Positions 8,536 to 18,311 of a stretch of 64,000 nt of DNA are shown here, in pieces. How positions within the stretch are numbered: position 1 is the stretch's first letter; the number at the start of each line of letters is the position of its first letter. Under the pieces are notes generated by a model. It did no database searches. It had not been told where the DNA came from and saw only the letters and a program-made list of their open reading frames with translations. A program made the translations under genes and the position numbers. Origin of the DNA: RYN-230 sp963814645 (GTDB lineage Bacteria; Actinomycetota; Actinomycetes; Streptosporangiales; Streptosporangiaceae); contig CAWFDX010000015.1 in assembly GCA_963814645.1 (NCBI GenBank), positions 124,001 to 188,000 of the forward strand. The letters are read 5' to 3'.

Positions 8536-11500
8536 GTGGCTGATGATTCGCCGGATCCGGATCACATCGCGACTCAGCAGGACTTCGGCCGGGAGCTGAC
8601 CGCGGTCAGGGTCCGGGGGAAGCTGACCGTGCGGCAGGTCGCGCGCGAGGCCGGGCTGCCGGTCAGCACGGCAGGCGACTACTTTTCCGGGCGGCATCTG
8701 CCGGGCGGCCGGCCAGAGCAGCTTCTCAGCATCCTGCGGGCCTGCGGCGAGACCGAGCCCGCTCAAGTCGAGCGCTGGCTGAATGCCCTGCAGCGGGTCA
8801 GGCGGGCGCCCGGCCGGCGGCCTGGTGGGGCTGACGCCCCGTACCGGGGCCTGGCCAGGTTCGAGCGGGAGGACGCACGGTGGTTCTTCGGCCGCGAGGA
8901 TGTCACGGACCTGCTGGCCGCCATGGCGGAGGAAGCAGCACCGCTGCCGCTGGTCCTGGTCGGAGCGTCGGGAGCGGGCAAGTCGTCACTGCTGCGGGCA
9001 GGTCTCATGCCGCGGCTTACCGGCCCGGTCGGTCTGCTGGAACCGGGGGGTGACCCACTCGCCGCACTCCGGGCCGTGCTCGCGGATCTCCAGGCCTCGG
9101 GCGAAGCCTCGGCACCGACGGTCATAGTGGACCAGTTCGAGGCGGTCTTCACCCAGTGCGACGACGAGTCGGAGCGACGTGAATTCGTGACCGAGATCTC
9201 CGCACTGGCCAAATCCTCCCGGGTGGTACTGGCGTTGCGTGCAGATTTCTTTGATCGTGCGCTCCGCTACCCGGGCCTGGCCGCGGCGCTGCAGGGCAGA
9301 ACTGTGGTCCTCGGGCCGATGACCGAAGAGCAGGTGCGCCATGCCATCACCGGGCCTGCCCGGCTGGCCCGCCTCGACGTGGAAGAGGGCCTGATCGGGC
9401 TGCTGCTGCGCGACCTGGCCCCACCCGATCCGGTCAGTGCGGAGGCTGCCTACGAGCCAGGCGCGCTGCCGCTGCTGTCCCACGCGCTGCTCGCCACCTG
9501 GGAGCACAGCCGCGGCGGCACCCTTACCGTCGCCGACTACCTGGCCAGCGGCGGGATCAGGGACGCGCTTACCCGGACCGCCGAGGCCGCCTACGACAGC
9601 CTCACCCCCGCCGAGCAGCGGCTGGCCCGCCGCCTGTTCCTCCGGCTGGTACACGTCGCCGACGACGCACCGCCGACCCGCGCCACGGTCCGGCTCAGCG
9701 AACTACCGGGCTGGGGCGGCGAAACCGCTCCCGTGCTGGACCGGTTCGTCGCCGCACGGCTGATCACGGCGGACGCGGACACCGCGCAGATCACCCATGA
9801 CGCGCTGCTGACCGCGTGGCCCCGGCTGCGGTCCTGGATCGACACCGGCCTGGACGGCCTGCGCACCCGCCGGCGGATCGGCGAGGGCGCTCGCGCGTGG
9901 CAGGACGCCCGGCGGGAAAGCGCGGCCCTGTGGCGCGGCAGCCAGCTCGCGATCGCCCGGGAGTGGGCGGCCGACGAGGACAATCACGCCTCGCTCAGCG
10001 GCCTGGCCAGCGAGTTCGTTGCCGCGTCGGCCGCGGCGGAGCAGGCGCATGAGCGCGCCGAACGCCGCCGCACCGGCAGGCTCCGGCGCCTTGTCGCCTC
10101 GCTGGCGGTACTGGTGGTGGCCGTGGCCGCGCTGGCCGGGTACGCATTCTCGCAGCGCCAGGACGCTACCACCGCTCGCGACAACGCCAATTCCCGCGAG
10201 ATCGCCGTCGAGGCCAGCCAGGTCCGCAGCCAGGACGCGCCACTGGCCGCCGACCTCAGCGTCGCCGCCTACGACACCGCGCACACCCCGCAGGCCACGG
10301 CCAGCCTGCTGGAGTCGTCGGGTTCCGCGTCCGCCGCCCAGATGCTCGACTCCGCCGGCGTGGTCCAATCGGTCAGCCTCAGCCCGGACCACCGGCTCCT
10401 CGCGGCGGCCGGCGCGGACGGAACGCTGCGGCTGTGGGACGTGGCCTCCCCCGGGCACCCGGTGCCGGTCGGCGCCCCGCTGGCGCCGGCGAGTGACAGC
10501 CCGCTGTACGCGACGGCGTTCAGCCCGGACGGGAAGATCCTGGCGGCGGCCGGTGCCGGCCGGACCATCCAGCTGTGGGACGTGAGCCGCCCGGAGCACC
10601 CGGTCCGGCTGGGCCAGGCTCACCGGCCCGGCCAACACGGTGTACTCGATCGCGTTCAGCCCGGACGGCCGCATGCTGGCCGCGGGCAGCGCCGACGACA
10701 CGGTGCGGCTGTGGAATGTGGCCGACCCGGCACATCCGGCTCCGCTCGGCAAGCCGCTGACCGGGGCCGCCGGGTACGTGGAGTCGGTCGCGTTCTCGCC
10801 GGCTGGCACGATCCTGGCCGCAGGCAACGCGGACAAGACGGTGCGGCTGTGGAACGTCACCGACCCGGCCAGGCCCAGGCCGCTCGGCAGACCGCTGACC
10901 GGACCGCGGAGCCTGGTGACCGGCGTGGCGTTCAGCCCGCGGGGCAACCTGCTCGCCGCGGCCAGCCAGGACCACAAGCTCTGGCTGTGGCGGATCAGCG
11001 GCGACCGGGTCATCCCGGATGGCACCCTCAGCGGCGCGGTGAACTGGCTGAACGCGGTCGCGTTCAGCCCGGACGGCACAGCCGTAGCCGCGGGGACCTC
11101 CGACGCGAGCGTGCTGGTGTGGAATCTGGCCACCCGCTCGCTGACCGCGGCGCTGCCGCACCCGCAGCCGGTCACGTCGCTGGCCTGGGACGGCCCGGGA
11201 CAGCTGGCCGCGGGCGACGCGGACGGGACGGTGTCGATGTGGACACTGCCCACGCCCGTCCTGCTCACCGACAACGCCCCGAGCGGCGTCGCGTTCAGCC
11301 CCGATGGCAAGACCATCGCGGTCGGCGGCACCAGCGTCGAACTCTGGAACGCCGCGCACCGGACGCAGCTCGCGGCCCGCTCGCTGCCCGCCGGCACGAT
11401 CGTCAACGGCATGGCGTACTCGCCGGGCGGGGACATGCTGGCCGTCGCCCGCAGTGACGGCACAACATCTTTGCTGAACGCCAGTACCCTCGACCCGATC

Positions 11501-12268
11501 GGCAGGCCGTTCCGGGTAACCGCGTCGGGTAATGCCGAGTCGGTGGCGTTCAGCCCCAACGGCAAACTCCTGGCCACCGCTGGTGACGACGGGACGCTGC
11601 GGCTGTGGTCGATAGCTGACCCGGCCCGGCCCCGCCAACTGGCCTCGGTGCATGACTCGGGTACCTACGTGTACACGGTCGTATTCGCGCCGGACGGCAA
11701 GACGGTCGCCGCGGCCAGCACCGACAACCTCACCCGGCTGTGGAATGTCACTGACCCAGCCCACCCGGTGCTGCTTGGCAAGCCACTGGCTGGGCCGAAG
11801 AGCTACGTCATCGGGCTGGCGTTCAGCCCTGATTCGCAGTTGCTTGCCGTGGGCAGCGCAGACAAGACGGTGCGGCTATGGGACGTGCGGGATCCGGCCC
11901 ATCCGGCTCAGATCGGCGTGCCGCTGACCGGGCCGACCAGCTACGTCTGGGCCCTGGCGTTCAGCCCAGACGGCAAGACGCTCGCGGCCGGCGTGACCGA
12001 TGGCACCGTCTGGCTGTGGAATCTCACCGACCCGGCCCATCCGTCCCTGATCGCCACTTTGACTGGGCCGGCCGGGCACGTGTACTCCGTCGCGTTCTCC
12101 CCGTCCGGCCGGGAGCTGGCCGCCGCCAGCAATGACGGCACCGTGCACCTGTGGGACAGCAGCCCGTTGGCGGCCGAGACGGCCGTCTGCGGCGACGCGG
12201 GCCAGCAGCTGACCAGGCAGGAGTGGGCCACCTACGTCCCGGGCCTGGCGTACCGCGCACCGTGCTGA
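8536..12268 (+). pseudogene. XRE-HTH / nSTAND1 NTPase / WD40-repeat protein, frameshifted
   Basis: The GTG at 8536 follows GGGGGGAG. Residues about 15-70 form a XRE-like HTH. PYRGLARFEREDARWFFGRE opens an nSTAND1 NTPase with P-loop GASGAGKSS at about 143-151. A single transmembrane helix lies near 516-540. From about 605 onward there are WD40 blades with a repeated AFSPDGKxLAAG...VRLW pattern. At about 10617-10619 the blade pattern leaves this frame and continues in another frame through 12268 (GQ, then LTGPANTVYSIAFSPDG). This implies two missing (or one extra) bases. Repaired, the protein would be about 1,244 residues. STAND proteins of this layout are signal-transducing NTPases; ligand unknown. 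Confidence 0.85.
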
Positions 12269-12271
12269 GAA

Positions 12272-12289
12272 GGACGCTCCGCGGCGTCC
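12272..12289 (+). terminator. Possible hairpin terminator after the WD40 gene
   Basis: GGACGC (12272-12277) pairs with GCGTCC (12284-12289) three bases after the WD40 gene stop. There is no U-run, so it would be the U-less type seen in actinomycetes. Confidence 0.35.
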
Positions 12290-12421
12290 GACCTTGTCCG
12301 GGCAAAGCCTGGCATCCCGTACGCCAGAACCAAGCCATACCTGCGGGCCCGCTGGACCCAGGGCCATGCCGAACAGGAATGGTGACGATCGCCACATTTG
12401 AGATAATTCGTCATTGACGAC

Positions 12422-12581
12422 CGTCGCCTGGTCCGGCTAGCTGGGGCGGCAGTGCGTCCCGGGCCAGGGCCGCCCGTGGCTCCGGCCCGGACTGGGCCGC
12501 CAGCAGCAGCGCGGCGTCCGCGACGGTCCGGGCCATCGGCCCCTCGACGCCGAGGGTGTCGGCCGGGTCGGTGACCGGCCA
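12422..12581 (-). pseudogene. Amidase gene fragment (duplicate of part of the amidase at 48.7 kb)
   Basis: About 160 bp closely match 48696-48855, an internal part of the intact amidase. By eye roughly 20 of 160 positions differ. The fragment still encodes a PADTLGVEGPMARTVADAAL stretch on the minus strand but has neither start nor the catalytic Lys-Ser-Ser parts. Identity stops abruptly on both sides. It is a relic of a paralogous amidase gene or a captured piece. It fills much of the 12,290-12,667 gap between the WD40 gene and the secreted protein. Confidence 0.75.
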
Positions 12582-12667
12582 TCCAGCCCGCGGCGTCGCG
12601 CCTGCCGGGGTGTATCTGTGCTGCGGATGCGTGCTCCGTACAAGTGTGATCCTCGGCGGTGGTAGTG

Positions 12668-14001
12668 ATGGAGTTGCTCGGATATCTCAGTAGCGGGCTC
12701 GCCGCCTTGTCAGCGGCCCTCGTGGCAGTCGCCCTTTCCGCCTCGCCTGCTCTGGCCGCGCGGTCGGTACTGACGTCTTCCTCGCAGACCGTTGTGGTTG
12801 GCGAAACGATCGGCCTCTCTGTCACGGACTTCACACCCTGCCCCGCCCCGCAGAGCCTGGCGTTGTTCTGGGACAAGAGTCCGCTGTCGTATGAGCCCGT
12901 CCCGGGTCGCTCGCTGCTAACTTCACGGTCGACTTCGTCGTGCCATCCAGTCCGGTTGGTTCTTACCTGATAGCCCCCGGGTGCACCACGGCAACCGGAT
13001 ATGAGCTTCAGCAGCGGGTTCTCGTGAAGGTTGTCGCAGCGGCACTGGCCCTGGCAGCATCCCCGCAGAGTGTTCAGGCGGGCGGATCGGTCACCATGAC
13101 CGGTAGCGGCTTCGCCGAGTGCACGGATCCCGCCGGGAGCACGGCCGTCGAGCTATCCGCGAACGGGACACCACTGACGACGGCCCGCGGATCGAATGGC
13201 GCTTTCCAGCAGGCGATCACGGTTCCGTCCAGCACTCCGGCCGGTCCCGATCCGGTGACCGCCCAGTGCCCGGCTCAGCCGGGGAGCGGTCTCATCTCGG
13301 CCGACGTGTACGTGGTAACCCTGGCGCTGAAGCCGAGTTCGGGAATCCCGGGTAGGACGATCAGCGTCGCGGGTGCCGGTTACACCCAGTGCCGTGAGGT
13401 GCAGGTACAGCTGCTGCTAGACACGAGACAGGCTGTGGCGACGAGCGGTCCGTCCGTGCCGGTCAACGGCAGCTTCACCACCGATGTGACCATACCGTCC
13501 AGCGCCGTCCCCGGGACCGACTACCAGGTGGACGCCGGGTGCTACCCGGCCGCCGGCACATCTGCCGCCATCGCCGCCGAGCCGTTCGCGGTCACGTCCC
13601 CGGCCAGCTCAACGTCGCCGACTCCGACCTCAACACCGGCCAGCTCAACATCGCCCAGCCCGGTGCACTCGGGAACGACGACGTCCCCCAGCTCGCCCGG
13701 CTCACCGTCACCGCAGCCCTCCCGGCACCCCGGCCGCCCGTGGGCACTGGTGGCGCTGGCCGGCGGCACCGGTACTGGCCTCGCCTTGGCGGCGCTATTC
13801 CTGGTCAGGGCACTGTCAATGGTTCACGGGAAGCGCGGCCGGGGCTGGGTTAACAAGCATCTCAGGGTTGTGGCCGGTTCAGCCGGGCCGCCGTCGGCCG
13901 ACGTTGAGCACCGGCCTGGCGCGGCGTCGGTATCAGTGGGGCTGGAACCCCACTCCGACCATGTTGGGCACCAGCAGTATGAGGAGGTGAGGGCCCAATG
14001 A
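12668..14001 (+). pseudogene. Secreted/membrane-anchored protein with Ig-like repeats, frameshifted
   Basis: The ATG at 12668 starts a signal peptide (ALSAALVAVALSASPALA). The frame then carries a repeat (TVVVGETIGLSVTDFTPC) and breaks at about 12,900-12,915. Coding continues in the next frame (LAANFTVDFVVPSS), consistent with one lost base. Three repeats of about 90 residues share G-x-x-V-x-V-x-G-x-G-F, a Cys, and a closing VPSS or IPSS strand with a second Cys. A Ser/Thr/Pro linker (about residues 310-360), one transmembrane helix and a cytoplasmic tail follow. The stop overlaps the next gene (ATGA). Probably a cell-surface protein of unknown ligand. Confidence 0.75.
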
Positions 14002-14657
14002 CATCGGCAACCACGCAGACCGGCTTGACTGTCCGAACCTTCCTGCTCGGCAGCGGGCCCGAAGACGACACGACCAGGATCCGGCAGCTGCTGTCCGAAA
14101 ACGACGTCCTGGGCAGATGCGGCAGTGATCTGACGCGACTGACAGAGCAGGGCCGCGAAGCAGCCGAGGAGCAACTCGCGTCGGTCAGCGCGGGCCTGCT
14201 CGACCTGGACCTAGGCGACCTGCTCATCTACGGCTGGCGCACGCGTGAACGGCTGGTCAGGGCGGCCCGGGAGACCCGGCAGATACCTGGCCGACGGGAC
14301 GTTGTCCAGCTCGGTACGCAGCGGATCACCTCGGTCTACAATCCCACCGTCGAGCTGCTGGTCGACGGCGTTAGCGTGCACACCTTCCGTTTCCAGCTGA
14401 CCGTGATGTTCGACATCGACGTAGCCGCTCTTGTCATCCGGGACGGCCTGCTCACGGCGCTGAAGGCCGGGGACGGCACAGTCACCTGCACGCTCGCCCT
14501 GGAGATGTCCGGCGGTGACATCGAACTCGTCAACCAGCAGCGGAAGATCGACCTGCACCTGATCATCAACATCGGCCACGGCATACCGTTGCTTCCCGCT
14601 GATGCCGGCTATGAGGCCAGGCCTGTGTGGGGCACGCCGCCGTCAACAGCCGCATAG
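13998..14657 (+). CDS. Hypothetical protein coupled to the surface-repeat gene
   Basis: A 219-residue soluble protein with no signal peptide or membrane helix. The N-terminal third is helical and polar, and the middle has IYGWRTRERLVRAARETRQ. The C-terminal half is rich in beta-strand pattern (TVELLVDGVSVHTFRFQLTV, IELVNQQRKIDLHLIINI). It starts inside the stop of the upstream surface-protein gene (ATGA), so translation is coupled. It converges on the double-kinase gene. I do not recognise the family; its role probably relates to the surface protein. Confidence 0.65.
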   Translation: MTSATTQTGLTVRTFLLGSGPEDDTTRIRQLLSENDVLGRCGSDLTRLTEQGREAAEEQLASVSAGLLDLDLGDLLIYGWRTRERLVRAARETRQIPGRRDVVQLGTQRITSVYNPTVELLVDGVSVHTFRFQLTVMFDIDVAALVIRDGLLTALKAGDGTVTCTLALEMSGGDIELVNQQRKIDLHLIINIGHGIPLLPADAGYEARPVWGTPPSTAA

Positions 14658-15146
14658 CGCATCCGGATTGGCGGTCAGAGATCAGTACGGATGTCACGCA
14701 AAGCGAGCTGCATCTCAGCAGCCGTGGAGAATCGATCGGCGTTGGCGGGGGCGCATGCCTTGATCAGAAACTGGGCAAGGGCAGGATTGAGGTCACGCCG
14801 GATCGTTCTTGGGTCGATCACTGGCTCGTCAGCCATGGGCATCACGTTTGGGTACGGATGGTGACCGTTGCACAGCAGCTGGTAGAGCACCACACCGACC
14901 GCGAAGAGGTCGGGTGAGACATCCCAGTGGGTCAGGTTGGCGTCGGGTGGCCGATACGGCGGGGTGCACGCCTGGGTGGACACCGGGTCACCCACTCGGG
15001 AGGCGATGTTGAAATCAAGCAGTTTCGCTCCCGTGCGGGTGAGCATCACGTTCAGCGGTTTGATGTCGCGGTGGACCAGCCCTTTGTCTTTCAGTTCCAT
15101 CCACTCGTGGAGCTCAGCCTCCGTTAGGTCGCCTTCGGTACTCTTG

Positions 15147-16474
15147 CAGGGGGTCGGCAAAGTCGTGTCTGGTGCTGACCGGGGCGGTGGCGACACGCCG
15201 GTGATGGGCGGGTAAGAGCGCGGGCACGGCCCTTGTGGTGATCATGGCGGTTCTCACGCCAGCCAGATCGCTTCCAGAGGGACCATGCCCGCGCCGCCAT
15301 CATCACGGATAGACCCTGCTATCGGCCACCTGGTTGAGCTGGCTGGCGGGGATGGCCCGGGAGAGCAGCCGGGGTTACTGGCGGTGCTGGCCGGGGTCGC
15401 TGATCCGCGGCACCGGAGGGGTGTGCGTCACCGGCTCGCGGCGATCCTGGGCCTGGCGGTGTGCGCGGTGCTGGCCGGCGCGCGCTCGTTCACCGCGATC
15501 GCGGAATGGGCCGCTGACGCGGACCCGCAGACCCTGCGCGCGCTGGGGGCCGGGGGCGTGGTGCCGTCGGAGTTGACGTTCCGGCGGACCTTGCAGCGGC
15601 TGGACGCGGACGCCTTCGATGAGCTGGCCGGTAGCTGGGCGGCTCAGCGCACCACGCCCGGGCCGGGAGGCCGGCGGGTCATCGCGGTCAACGGCAAGAC
15701 GTTACGTGGCTCAGCCAGCGGCGGCGCACCCGGTGATCACCTGCTGGCTGCTCTCGATCATGCCTGTGGCGCTGTCCTGGGCCAGGTGCAAGTGGGAGCC
15801 AAGACGAACGAAATCCCGATGTTCTCTGTGCTGTGCGACCACATAGAGATCGGCGGCGCGGTTATCACGGCTGATGCGATGCACGCCCAGCGCGGCCACG
15901 CCACCTACCTGGCCGGGCGCGGCGCGCATTACGTGCTCACGGTCAAGCGCAACCAGCCTGGCCTGTTCGCCCAGCTCGCGGCGCTGCCCTGGCGCCAGGT
16001 CCCGGCCGCCCATGAGGTCCGTGAGCGTGGGCACGGCCGGACCGAGCGGCGCACCATCAAGGTCACCGCCGTGGCCGCCGGGCTGGCCTTCCCGCACGCC
16101 GCCCAGGCCATCCAGATCGTGCGCCGCCGCAAGCTGCCAGGGAAAAAGAAATGGTCCCGCGAGACCGTCTACGCGATCACCTCGCTGACCGCTGTCCAGG
16201 CCAGCCCCGCCGAGCTCGCGGCCATCATCCGCGGTCACTGGGCCATCGAGGACCGGCTGCACTGGGTCCGCGACATGGACTTCGACGAAGACCGCTCCCA
16301 GATCCGCACCGGCAACGGCCCCCGCGTCATGGCCAGCCTGCGCAACCTTGTCCTCACCATCTTGCGGCTGGCCGGCGCTACCAGCATCGCCGCCGCCCTG
16401 CGCCATCACGCCCGCCGACCGGACCGGCCACTGCGAACGATCATGAACTGCTAAACGACTTTGCCGGGGCCCTG
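15147..16474 (+). mobile_element. ISAs1-family insertion sequence with 10-bp target duplication
   Basis: A 1,328-bp element. The ends are 20-bp inverted repeats, CAGGGNNNCGGCAAAGTCGT, mismatched only at three central positions. It is flanked by direct repeats GGTACTCTTG at 15137-15146 and 16475-16484, the 10-bp duplication typical of the family. It carries one transposase gene and sits inside the second kinase domain of the double-kinase gene. Confidence 0.92.
15285..16454 (+). CDS. ISAs1 family transposase
   Basis: A 389-residue DDE transposase. The family shape is clear: the DPRHRRGVRHRLAAIL N-terminal motif, FRRTLQRLD, then the region of the first catalytic residue IAVNGKTLRGS. The second catalytic Asp lies in VITADAMHAQ, and the third, Glu, in GHWAIEDRLHWVRDMDFDED. 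The first motif normally reads V/I-D-G-K; here position 136 is Asn, which would remove a catalytic Asp. The protein may therefore be inactive although full length. Confidence 0.92.
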   Translation: MPAPPSSRIDPAIGHLVELAGGDGPGEQPGLLAVLAGVADPRHRRGVRHRLAAILGLAVCAVLAGARSFTAIAEWAADADPQTLRALGAGGVVPSELTFRRTLQRLDADAFDELAGSWAAQRTTPGPGGRRVIAVNGKTLRGSASGGAPGDHLLAALDHACGAVLGQVQVGAKTNEIPMFSVLCDHIEIGGAVITADAMHAQRGHATYLAGRGAHYVLTVKRNQPGLFAQLAALPWRQVPAAHEVRERGHGRTERRTIKVTAVAAGLAFPHAAQAIQIVRRRKLPGKKKWSRETVYAITSLTAVQASPAELAAIIRGHWAIEDRLHWVRDMDFDEDRSQIRTGNGPRVMASLRNLVLTILRLAGATSIAAALRHHARRPDRPLRTIMNC

Positions 16475-17885
16475 GGTACTCTTGGCATCCAGTTGTCTGA
16501 GGCGCGCCGCATCAGGGTGAAAGGCGATGAGCGCGTCCAGCAGGTCGAGCGCAACATCGGCCGCCTCCCGGTCGCGAAGATGCCGCGTCCCGGTGACGAA
16601 CTCATCGAGTGATTCCCCGTCGATGAACTCTGTGATCAGATACCAGTCGCCGGCACTGGTCTTGCCAGCCCAGAAGACCTCCACCACGTTGGGATGACGG
16701 ATCTTCCGCAGGGCACCGATCTCACGGCGCACCGCCTGATAACCAGCGGCACTGTTGAAGAGCTTGAGCGCCCGCTCTTCACCCTCGACGTCATCGCGCA
16801 CACAATAGACCTTCGAAAAAGCGCCCCGCCCAAGTACCTGAAGAATCTCAAAGCGATCGTCAATGAAACCGCCGACCGCGTAGTCGGCGGCTTTGGCCCC
16901 CACCGGCGCATGCACTTCTGCCAGGTCAGGCTCGGGAAGCGCCTGGCTGTTTCCCGGGGACAGGACGGGAATCTGGTCCTGCACGGTCCCGGTCCTGCCC
17001 AGGCCCTCCAGACAGGCAACGACTTCAGCCGCACTTGCTGGCCGGTGCTCGCGCTCGGGCTCCAGCAGGCGCAAGACGAGGTCTCGCAGTCCCTTGGGAA
17101 GACCCTCTCGCTGCAGAGTTGGCGGCGGGCTGATGCGCCGCTCAGCAAGCACGTCCCCGCGCGTTCCAATGAAGGGAGGGCGCCCCTGGCACATCGCATA
17201 GATCGTCGCCCCGAGCGAGTACAGATCGGCGCGTTCGTTGGCCGCCCGGCTGTCGGTGAGCTCAGGAGCCATGTAATCGACCATCCGGCGGTGTGACAGG
17301 TCGCTCATCTGGTGATCATCGGCCGAGACCGCAGTATCGAAGTCCACCAGATGAACCGTGCCCCACTCGTCGAACAACACGTTGCGGGGCTGCAGATCGC
17401 GGTGCAAGATCCCGCGCCGATGGATGTGCGCAAGCCCACTCGCGATCTCGACCGCGATCTGCAAGATGCGCTCAACCGGGAGATCCTTACCGGATTCCTG
17501 TGCGCGCTCGATGAGGTCCTGGAGCGATCCGCCGGAAAGATAGCGAGTCACCATGAAGGCGGTATCGCCCTCTTCCCAGTGATCGAGCACTGTCGCGATG
17601 TTGCGATGGTCACCCAACTGACCCAGCACCTGCGTTTCCCAGGCGCTCACCGTCAGCCCGGTTGGCATCACGGCATTGTTAGAAAAGACATCGACAGTGA
17701 CTAGACAACCGAGCTCCCGGTCGCGGGCGAGATAGATCCTCTTGCCAGAAGCGGCGCGCAGAAGCCGTTGGATGTCATACCGGCCGCCCCGCAGGAACTC
17801 TCCTGGGTGAATCGTCCCTCCCACGCGAGAAAGCCTACCGGGGCCTATCACGTTATCGCCAGTTAGCCAGGCCTTCTCATGACGT

Positions 17886-18311
17886 TCACATCCGTAAGCT
17901 GGGCGTCCCCTGCTCCCACGTCGGGACGGTTCCCGCGTCATGGAGGCGGTAGTCAGGCGCGGCCTCCAGGGCCTTCTCCTCACCGCCCGGCGTGTAGGTG
18001 ACGATCAGCCGCAGCGGACGCCACGTCGTGTTGTCGGTCGAGTGCCAGACGCCCTTCGGAATGTAGACCGAGTCGCCTTCCTTGATCGCGAACGGCTCCC
18101 CATCAGCCACCATCTGCCTGCCCTCACCCGAGATGACGTAGATGACCTCGTCGGCGCCCGGATGATTGTGCCGCGCATGGCCCTCGCCGGGGTTGACAAT
18201 CACCTCGCCCAGCGAACTGCTAGCGCCCTGAATGGCGTACGGGGTGACGAACCACTTGATCGACCCCCAGTCGAAGGTCATCGTGGTCACGTCGCCCGGG
18301 GTTACCAGCAT
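17886..18311 (-). CDS. Cupin domain protein
   Basis: A 141-residue single cupin. Metal-binding residues are visible in RHNHPGADEVIYVISG (His-x-His plus Glu) and in the second motif VYIPKGVWHSTDN (His). It begins within the stop of the PEP-hydrolase-like gene (TGATG), making it the last gene of a three-gene operon with the Tm-1-like and TIM-barrel proteins. Small cupins of this kind act as isomerases, dioxygenases or sugar/acid-binding sensors. Its partners suggest a role in the same uncharacterised carboxylate or acyl pathway (inference). Confidence 0.85.
   Translation of the reverse strand: MLVTPGDVTTMTFDWGSIKWFVTPYAIQGASSSLGEVIVNPGEGHARHNHPGADEVIYVISGEGRQMVADGEPFAIKEGDSVYIPKGVWHSTDNTTWRPLRLIVTYTPGGEEKALEAAPDYRLHDAGTVPTWEQGTPSLRM

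Larger units (their letters stand above)
14675..17852 (-). pseudogene. Double Ser/Thr kinase-domain protein, split by an ISAs1-type insertion
   Basis: Joining 17852-16485 to 15146-14675, with one 10-bp target copy removed, restores one open frame of about 615 residues (LDAKST then EGDLTEAE). Domain 1 has HRDLQPRN, DFD in place of DFG, and no obvious beta-3 Lys, so it looks like a pseudokinase. Domain 2 begins VLGRGAFSKVYCV, has Lys in ALKLF, HRDIKPLN and DFN in place of DFG. The insertion lies before HRD of domain 2. No transmembrane helix is evident. The start is uncertain (GTG 17852 or 17825). The interrupted N-terminal half still has an open frame of its own. Confidence 0.85.

Noticed and set aside
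9703..11577. Long minus-strand frames opposite the WD40 gene
   Set aside because: Repetitive mirror of WD40 repeats, with no ribosome site or domain pattern.
14675..18000. Similarity of the double-kinase protein to PglW of BREX/Pgl defence
   Set aside because: No pglX, pglZ or brxC-like genes are near, and the length and domain order do not fit PglW.
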